From: an uncultured Prevotella sp.
GTDB lineage: Bacteria; Bacteroidota; Bacteroidia; Bacteroidales; Bacteroidaceae
Reading direction: 5' to 3'
NCBI GenBank assembly: GCA_947303825.1
Contig: CAMYZK010000036.1
Coordinates: forward strand, 1 to 12,806
Length of the DNA: 12,806 nucleotides
Shown here piece by piece: positions 8,953-12,806 of this stretch. The notes beneath the pieces were generated by a model. That model did not search any database. It saw only the letters and a list, made by a program, of their open reading frames with translations, and was not told the DNA's origin. A program made the position numbers and the translations under genes. The first letter of the stretch is position 1. Every line of letters starts with the position of its first letter.

Positions 8953-10908
8953 TTACCAGTTGTATACCTCGTGCTCGCCGATGTCGCCGTTCAGCCATAC
9001 CTTTACGCCGGCCTTCACGGTGTCGAAGAGTCGTAGCTTGTCGCTGCTCAGGCTGGGCAGTGAGTTGTAGGCCTGCTTCAGGCTGCCTATGTTGAGCTGT
9101 ATGGTGGTCTTGTATCCTCGCGTCATGACGCGCTTCTGATAGTCTTTCTCCTCGGTGTAGCTGTCGCCGGAGGGCAGCACAGATGCCACGAGGTAGAATT
9201 TCGTTCCTTTGTAGATGGTGCCGTTCTCGCTGATGAAGTCCTGCACGTTGTTCTCAAACTCCAGCACCACCTTGATGGCCTCCTCGTCCTTGGTCTGCAG
9301 GGTGAGGGTGTAGACGGGGTTGGAGTATTGGTCTTCGGCAGTGGGGTCGTCGAAATACTTGCCGTAGATATGGGCCACGGGGGTGCTGCCGTTGCTCATC
9401 CCCTCGGTGTCGTAGATGACGTATTGCTTCAGGTCGGGAGCATTGGGGGCGTCGCTCACGTTGGGGTGGAAGTCGAAGTTCTGTTCCACCTGCCCGCCCA
9501 CCAGTATGGCGGTAAGGGGGAACGACCCGTTCTCGATCCACACCTTGCTCTCATCCACGTTGGTATGCTTGCTGTCATCGTCGAGCAGATAGTACCTGTC
9601 ATCGTCAGTCTTCGTGACAGATGCCTTTACCTTTACCTCCAGGCATGCCACGGCATATCGCAGGGGGTCGATGAGTGCTATGGAGCGGGTGTCGGTGTCT
9701 ACCGCCGTTCCCTCGTCATACTCGCCCTTGTTCTCGTAGTTCTCGTCGAGGAAGTCGGCCCACGAGGAGGTGCCTTCACTGTATTTGTCTTTCTTTGAGG
9801 CGTTGGAGGTGTAGATGCGGGTGTTGGCAAAGTAGTAGAGCTCGGCAGGATAGGTGTAGTCGCCCTGCTTGCTGTTGTTTTTGTTGTAGACGTAGTCTGC
9901 TGCGGTGTCGTCCCATTTCACCTCCTCGTATTCAAACTTGTGCGAAGAAGTGTTCCAGGTCATCACGGCTGCGCCGTCGGGCAGGCCGGCAGGGTAGGTC
10001 AGGGCGTTCTTGAATGCCTTGACGAATGGTTTGTTGTCGTTGTCATTCTCAACAACCACATATTCGGTGTTGTGCATGGCCGTGGTTATGGTTGTGCCCA
10101 CATCGGCCAGGCCTTTGAGTATGGGGTAGGCCTTGTTGACGTATGCAATGATATTGGTGCTGGAGCCTGCTATGCCCTGGGGCACACCGCTGACGATGTT
10201 TACAAACTCGTCGAAAGCTTTCTTCTGGTTGGTGCCCTCGTGCTCATACCATTTTTTCGTCTCTTCGCCGTCGGTGTACTCTGCGCTGGCGATAGCATTC
10301 ATATAGTTGAGGACGGTCTTGGCGTTGGCGAGTGCAGCATCCTTCTCTGTCTGAGAGGGATAGATCTGGGTGGGGGTGATGGTGATATTGTCGAGGCTGA
10401 AGTTGGTGATGGTGCTTATAGTGCCCAGGAAGTCTTGATTGCTGTTCTGGTTTTTGTATTCAACGTTCAGCGAGCCGTTTTCTTTCTTGTTGGTGCTTGC
10501 AGGCACTGCCTTTCCGTATGCCAGGAACGAGGTGGTGCCGGTTTTCATGCGGGTCACGTCCATGTCGTAGCATTTCATGGGTATAGCCTGTGTGCCGGCA
10601 TCCAGTGTGAGGCCACCGTTGGTGAGCAGGCCCAGCGAGGTGTCGGTCTTCTTTATTCTTCCCTCACTCTCTACCTTGAAGGGAATGAGCCAGAGGTCTT
10701 GTATGCCTCTGAAGTTCTTGTTGCTCTGTATGACGGTGGTGGTGAGGCGGGTGTCGGGGGCTGTTCCCTCGGGTGCCACGCTGAGTGCCAGCTCTACGGG
10801 CATGGAGATGGGGGGAACGTCGGGCCCTTCGGTATCTTCGGTCGTGCTGCAAGCCACCATAGCCAGGGTGCATAGCAAGGCAACAGCGCACCAATGGCAC
10901 GCTTTCAC
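8953..10908 (-). CDS. Long Mfa1-like fimbrillin lipoprotein
   Basis: From the GTG at 10908 this gives 651 residues. I chose that start because it yields a compact type II signal peptide: Lys2, a hydrophobic core, then AMVAC with Cys20, followed by the acidic STTEDTE. The frame stays open upstream to an ATG at 11010 (34 residues longer) and a TTG at 11061, but those extensions are very basic and run into the 38-bp repeats. The N-terminal part has DTRLTTTV with Arg54, a possible Arg-protease trimming site, then FRGIQDLWLIPF at about 66-77, a motif I associate with Bacteroidales fimbrial subunits. The last 120 residues (about 532-651) match the tail of the subunit at the right edge: PVYTL, VLEFENN, FYLV and a final beta-strand ending EHEVYNW. 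The stop is 1 nt before the next ATG. Either an alternative main pilin or a long accessory subunit is possible. Confidence 0.85.
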   Translation of the reverse strand: MKACHWCAVALLCTLAMVACSTTEDTEGPDVPPISMPVELALSVAPEGTAPDTRLTTTVIQSNKNFRGIQDLWLIPFKVESEGRIKKTDTSLGLLTNGGLTLDAGTQAIPMKCYDMDVTRMKTGTTSFLAYGKAVPASTNKKENGSLNVEYKNQNSNQDFLGTISTITNFSLDNITITPTQIYPSQTEKDAALANAKTVLNYMNAIASAEYTDGEETKKWYEHEGTNQKKAFDEFVNIVSGVPQGIAGSSTNIIAYVNKAYPILKGLADVGTTITTAMHNTEYVVVENDNDNKPFVKAFKNALTYPAGLPDGAAVMTWNTSSHKFEYEEVKWDDTAADYVYNKNNSKQGDYTYPAELYYFANTRIYTSNASKKDKYSEGTSSWADFLDENYENKGEYDEGTAVDTDTRSIALIDPLRYAVACLEVKVKASVTKTDDDRYYLLDDDSKHTNVDESKVWIENGSFPLTAILVGGQVEQNFDFHPNVSDAPNAPDLKQYVIYDTEGMSNGSTPVAHIYGKYFDDPTAEDQYSNPVYTLTLQTKDEEAIKVVLEFENNVQDFISENGTIYKGTKFYLVASVLPSGDSYTEEKDYQKRVMTRGYKTTIQLNIGSLKQAYNSLPSLSSDKLRLFDTVKAGVKVWLNGDIGEHEVYNW

Positions 10909-11012
10909 TTGGCTATGTCTCTCCCTGCCATTCTTGCGCCCTGTTTTTCGACGGGGTGTCAGGAGTAGGGCGGTGGTGTCGTGGCGGGACTGTTGCTTGC
11001 AGCTTTTCATTA
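10909..11012 (-). other. Basic ORF extension or leader before the long fimbrillin gene
   Basis: This stretch lies between the hairpin array and the preferred GTG start. It is open in the frame of the downstream gene and would encode about 34 residues from the ATG at 11010, rich in Lys, Arg, His and Gln (for example TPRRKTGRKNGRERH). A lipoprotein signal peptide with such a long basic n-region would be unusual, so I read it as untranslated leader. I see no -7/-33 Bacteroidetes promoter (TAnnTTTG with TTTG) and no clear terminator for the minus strand in it. Confidence 0.45.
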
Positions 11013-11126
11013 CTTTTTTCCAAGCGGGTGAACCGCTTGGCACTGTTTGTTTTTTTTCCAAGCGGGTGAACCGCTTGGCACTGTTTGTTTTTTTTTCAAG
11101 CGGGTGAACCGCTTGGCACTGTTTTT
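11013..11126 (-). repeat. Three tandem 38-bp hairpin units between anchor and long fimbrillin genes
   Basis: The plus strand shows the same unit three times with an exact 38-bp period (hairpins at 11020-11040, 11058-11078 and 11097-11116). Each unit has stem CCAAGCGG, loop GTGAA and stem CCGCTTGG, then CACTGTTTG and a run of T. The third copy lacks the first stem base. The T-run follows the hairpin only on the plus strand. In the minus-strand transcript the hairpins are separated by A-runs, so they are not standard intrinsic terminators for these genes. The array begins 1 nt after the anchor gene's stop. It could act in mRNA processing, stability or partial attenuation, or it could be a dispersed REP-like element. 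The sequence itself does not decide. Confidence 0.9.
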
Positions 11127-11127
11127 C

Positions 11128-12228
11128 TTATAGCACGGGGTTGTACTCGCCGGCGGAGTTCCAGTTGAGGGTGATGTTGACACCCACATTGTTCTTTCCT
11201 CCGTTGAGTGTTGCCGCCCCGTTGGGTGTTATCTTTGCCTTCAGCACCTTCACCTCGCCGGCATGCAGCTCCTGGTTGACGAACAGCTCTGTCCTGGTGA
11301 TGCTGCCGTTGGCGGTCTTGACATAGACGTCGAGCTTCCATGGGGAGTCTTCGTTCACGGTCTTCACGAAGGGGTTGTTGATGTCAATGACGAGGCGTGT
11401 CTGTTTGTCACGGCTGGCACCGTGGGCGGTTGCTGCGGGCTTCGACGGGAAGTTGACAGAGCAGAAGGCAAGGTGGCTGCCTTTCTCTCCATCGGTGATT
11501 TTCGTTGTCCTCACTACCGGCGGTGTGGCGTTGAACAGGAAGGTGCTGTCGCAGATGTTGAACGCCGATGCAAAGCCGGTGGTGAAGACGCGTATGTCTT
11601 CGATGCCGCTGTCGATGGTGTCTACCACGAGGCAGGCGGCGCAGTTGGCCATATACAGGTGAACGTTGAATGTCTGGTTCACGCTGTCGAGCACCTCCAT
11701 AGGTTGCCGGGCCGTGAAGAGTCCGGTGGTATGGCAGCCAATGGTGTCGGGGGTAGTGGTGTAGCCGCTGTTGGTGGTGATGAGCTGTGCCGTATGACAG
11801 TAGTCGTCGGTGCCTATGCCCACCAGCTGGTTGTCGGCAACGTTGGCCACCGCCAGGTGCATGTACTGTCGCTTGGGCAGGTTGAGCGTGTAGGTGGCGC
11901 GGTTGTCGTAGATGTAGTCGGTGAAGTGCTCCAGGCGTATGGAGTCGCCTTTGGTGTCGTAGAAGGAGAGGTTGACGTCTCTGGCGTAGTCGGTGAAGAT
12001 GTTCATCAGGTAGCTGCGCAGTGCGGCGGCTATCTTCAGGTCGGCCTCGGTGTTCAGCTCGGTCTGCAGCTCCGTGCGCAGCTCGGTGGTGAGGTTGGTC
12101 ACCAGGCGCAGCTCGTAGTCCAGCTCATAGTTGTTGTCGCAGCCGCTCAGGTCATCGTCGATGGTGGAGCAGCTGGCCAGTGCCAGTGCTCCCATCATCG
12201 CGATAAATATGTAGAACTTGTTCTTCAC
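11128..12228 (-). CDS. Mfa2/FimB-family fimbrial anchor lipoprotein
   Basis: This 366-residue protein starts with GTG at 12228; the next Met codons (residues 11-12) would remove the positively charged start of the signal peptide. The type II signal peptide ends LALASC with Cys20, followed by the acidic STIDDD and DLSGC (26-30), a Cys motif typical of the Mfa2/FimB (DUF1812, PF08842) family as I know it. Residues about 46-63 hold repeated T-E-L-x. The C-terminus closes with beta-strand-like VGVNITLNWNSAGEY. In P. gingivalis, Mfa2 and FimB hold the fimbria in the outer membrane and limit its length, and their genes follow the major subunit gene, which is the order here (30 nt after the preceding stop). 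The protein is slightly longer than the roughly 320 residues of P. gingivalis Mfa2. Family assignment is confident. The exact partner is probably the subunit at the right edge. Confidence 0.9.
   Translation of the reverse strand: MKNKFYIFIAMMGALALASCSTIDDDLSGCDNNYELDYELRLVTNLTTELRTELQTELNTEADLKIAAALRSYLMNIFTDYARDVNLSFYDTKGDSIRLEHFTDYIYDNRATYTLNLPKRQYMHLAVANVADNQLVGIGTDDYCHTAQLITTNSGYTTTPDTIGCHTTGLFTARQPMEVLDSVNQTFNVHLYMANCAACLVVDTIDSGIEDIRVFTTGFASAFNICDSTFLFNATPPVVRTTKITDGEKGSHLAFCSVNFPSKPAATAHGASRDKQTRLVIDINNPFVKTVNEDSPWKLDVYVKTANGSITRTELFVNQELHAGEVKVLKAKITPNGAATLNGGKNNVGVNITLNWNSAGEYNPVL
12040..12087 (-). repeat. 12-bp in-frame units encoding T-E-L-x in the anchor protein
   Basis: Four imperfect 12-bp units give TELR, TELQ, TELN and TEAD at residues 48-63 of the anchor lipoprotein. 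Leu recurs every fourth residue, which would favour a short amphipathic helix between the membrane anchor and the beta-sandwich. Similar TEL-rich stretches occur in other Mfa2-type proteins as I remember them, so this may be a family trait. Confidence 0.65.
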
Positions 12229-12229
12229 A

Positions 12230-12250
12230 AACTCTTAACTCTTAACTCTT
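12230..12250 (-). repeat. 7-bp x3 tandem repeat just upstream of the anchor gene start
   Basis: The unit AACTCTT occurs three times without mismatch on the plus strand (12230-12236, 12237-12243, 12244-12250); the coding strand reads AAGAGTT. It fills most of the 30-nt gap between the subunit stop and the GTG start of the anchor gene and ends 1 nt before that GTG, so it occupies the ribosome-binding region. Copy-number change would move the start relative to upstream sequence by 7 nt. Confidence 0.9.
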
Positions 12251-12258
12251 CACTCAGA

Positions 12259-12806
12259 TTATTCTCCCAGAATAATGTTGTTGAACACCATTCCGGTCTG
12301 CCACTTCAGGTCTACCGACAGTCCGAGAGAGATCTGTCCGGAGCGCAGGTCGGGCACGGCCACGAGTGCATGCTGCAGTGATGTGGCACCGATGACGAAG
12401 TTGGCCGTTGTCATGAAGTCCTGAATGAACACGCGGCGCTGCTTGATGGTGCTGCCGTCGGCATTGTAAGGAGGCAGTGCCTGGTTGGTGGGCCAGGTGA
12501 TGCCGTCGCTGTAGTCGGTGGTGCTGTGGCCGGCATCGGGGTCGAGCTTACCCACGATGTAGAAGGTAGCTCCGTTGCGTATGAAGTTGTTCTCGCCCCA
12601 GAAGCCTGCAGAGTTGTTCTTGAACTCCAGGGCCACGTAGACGTCGCGCTGCTTCTGGTCTTTGAGACTCTCCTGCCAGTTGTCCCAGAGCAGGGTGTAG
12701 CAAGGTGACGACATCTCGCCGCCTTCAGTGCTTATAGCCTTGGGGATGTCCACAGTACCCACATTGTCGTAGACCATAGCACCGAATCCTGCGGTAGACG
12801 ACTTTG
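12259..12806 (-). CDS. Mfa1-like major fimbrillin, C-terminal fragment cut by window edge
   Basis: The frame is open to base 12806, so the first Met (12777) is internal and the gene begins outside the window. The visible 181 residues are the C-terminal part of a fimbrillin. They contain VALEFKNN, FYIVGKLDPDAG, RRVFIQDFMTTANF, VPDLRSGQISLGLSVDLKW and the final strand GMVFNNIILGE. The pattern of a long extended strand, PDLRS, then a V-D-L-x-W strand and a short terminal strand fits the fimbrillin C-terminal domain (Fimbrillin_C/Mfa1 type), in which the terminal strand takes part in subunit polymerisation. It directly precedes the anchor gene, the position of mfa1 in the P. gingivalis mfa operon, so it is probably the main pilin. 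Its tail also resembles that of the long fimbrillin at 8953-10908, so the two are paralogs. There is no signal peptide in view because the N-terminus is missing. Confidence 0.88.
   Translation of the reverse strand, partial: KSSTAGFGAMVYDNVGTVDIPKAISTEGGEMSSPCYTLLWDNWQESLKDQKQRDVYVALEFKNNSAGFWGENNFIRNGATFYIVGKLDPDAGHSTTDYSDGITWPTNQALPPYNADGSTIKQRRVFIQDFMTTANFVIGATSLQHALVAVPDLRSGQISLGLSVDLKWQTGMVFNNIILGE

Noticed and set aside
11013-11126. Possible CRISPR array
   Set aside because: The 38-bp units are directly tandem with no unique spacers, only three copies are present, and there are no cas genes in the window.
11020-11126. Intrinsic terminators for the operon
   Set aside because: Hairpin plus T-run is oriented for the plus strand. 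In the minus-strand transcript the hairpins are followed by A-runs.
9940-12381. Plus-strand ORFs of 311 and 372 codons opposite the long fimbrillin and anchor genes
   Set aside because: They are antisense to well-supported lipoprotein genes and show no recognisable protein features of their own.
12259-12777. A complete 172-residue protein starting at 12777
   Set aside because: The frame is open to the window edge and the sequence lacks a signal peptide and starts mid-domain, so the Met is internal to a larger fimbrillin.

Overview
The window looks like part of a Bacteroidales chromosome (Bacteroides/Prevotella type). The evidence is a fimbrial gene cluster of the Mfa/FimA class, three consecutive type II (lipoprotein) signal peptides followed by acidic residues, and no Shine-Dalgarno-like sites that I can see. 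All real genes are on the minus strand, so transcription runs from the right edge (12806) to the left edge (1). Coding density is very high. The long plus-strand ORFs are antisense shadows.

Layout in transcription order. (1) 12806-12259: C-terminal 181 residues of a major-fimbrillin-like subunit, cut by the right edge. (2) 12228-11128: an Mfa2/FimB-type lipoprotein, the presumed anchor of the fimbria. (3) 11126-11013: three tandem copies of a 38-bp unit, each with a perfect 8-bp hairpin. (4) 10908-8953 (start uncertain): a long fimbrillin-like lipoprotein whose C-terminal domain resembles that of gene 1. (5) 8951-7749: a smaller fimbrillin-family lipoprotein. (6) 7743-1: a giant ORF of at least 2581 codons, open to the left edge. 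It encodes a secreted protein with roughly 35-40 YGG/FGG motifs, probably a beta-helical surface protein.

Genes 4, 5 and 6 are separated by only 1 and 5 nt and so appear to be translated together. They are set apart from the subunit/anchor pair by the hairpin array. By analogy with the P. gingivalis mfa locus (major subunit, anchor, then accessory/tip proteins), genes 4 and 5 are probably accessory or tip subunits. The giant protein takes the place of a large distal adhesin, but that role is inferred from position and architecture only.

Three short tandem repeats sit at gene junctions: 7 bp x3 before the anchor gene, 38 bp x3 before gene 4, and 9 bp x6 across the gene 5 stop and gene 6 start. 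The start codon of the giant gene lies inside the 9-bp repeat and appears to result from one base difference in one unit. The most unusual object is the giant repeat protein coupled to a fimbrial operon.
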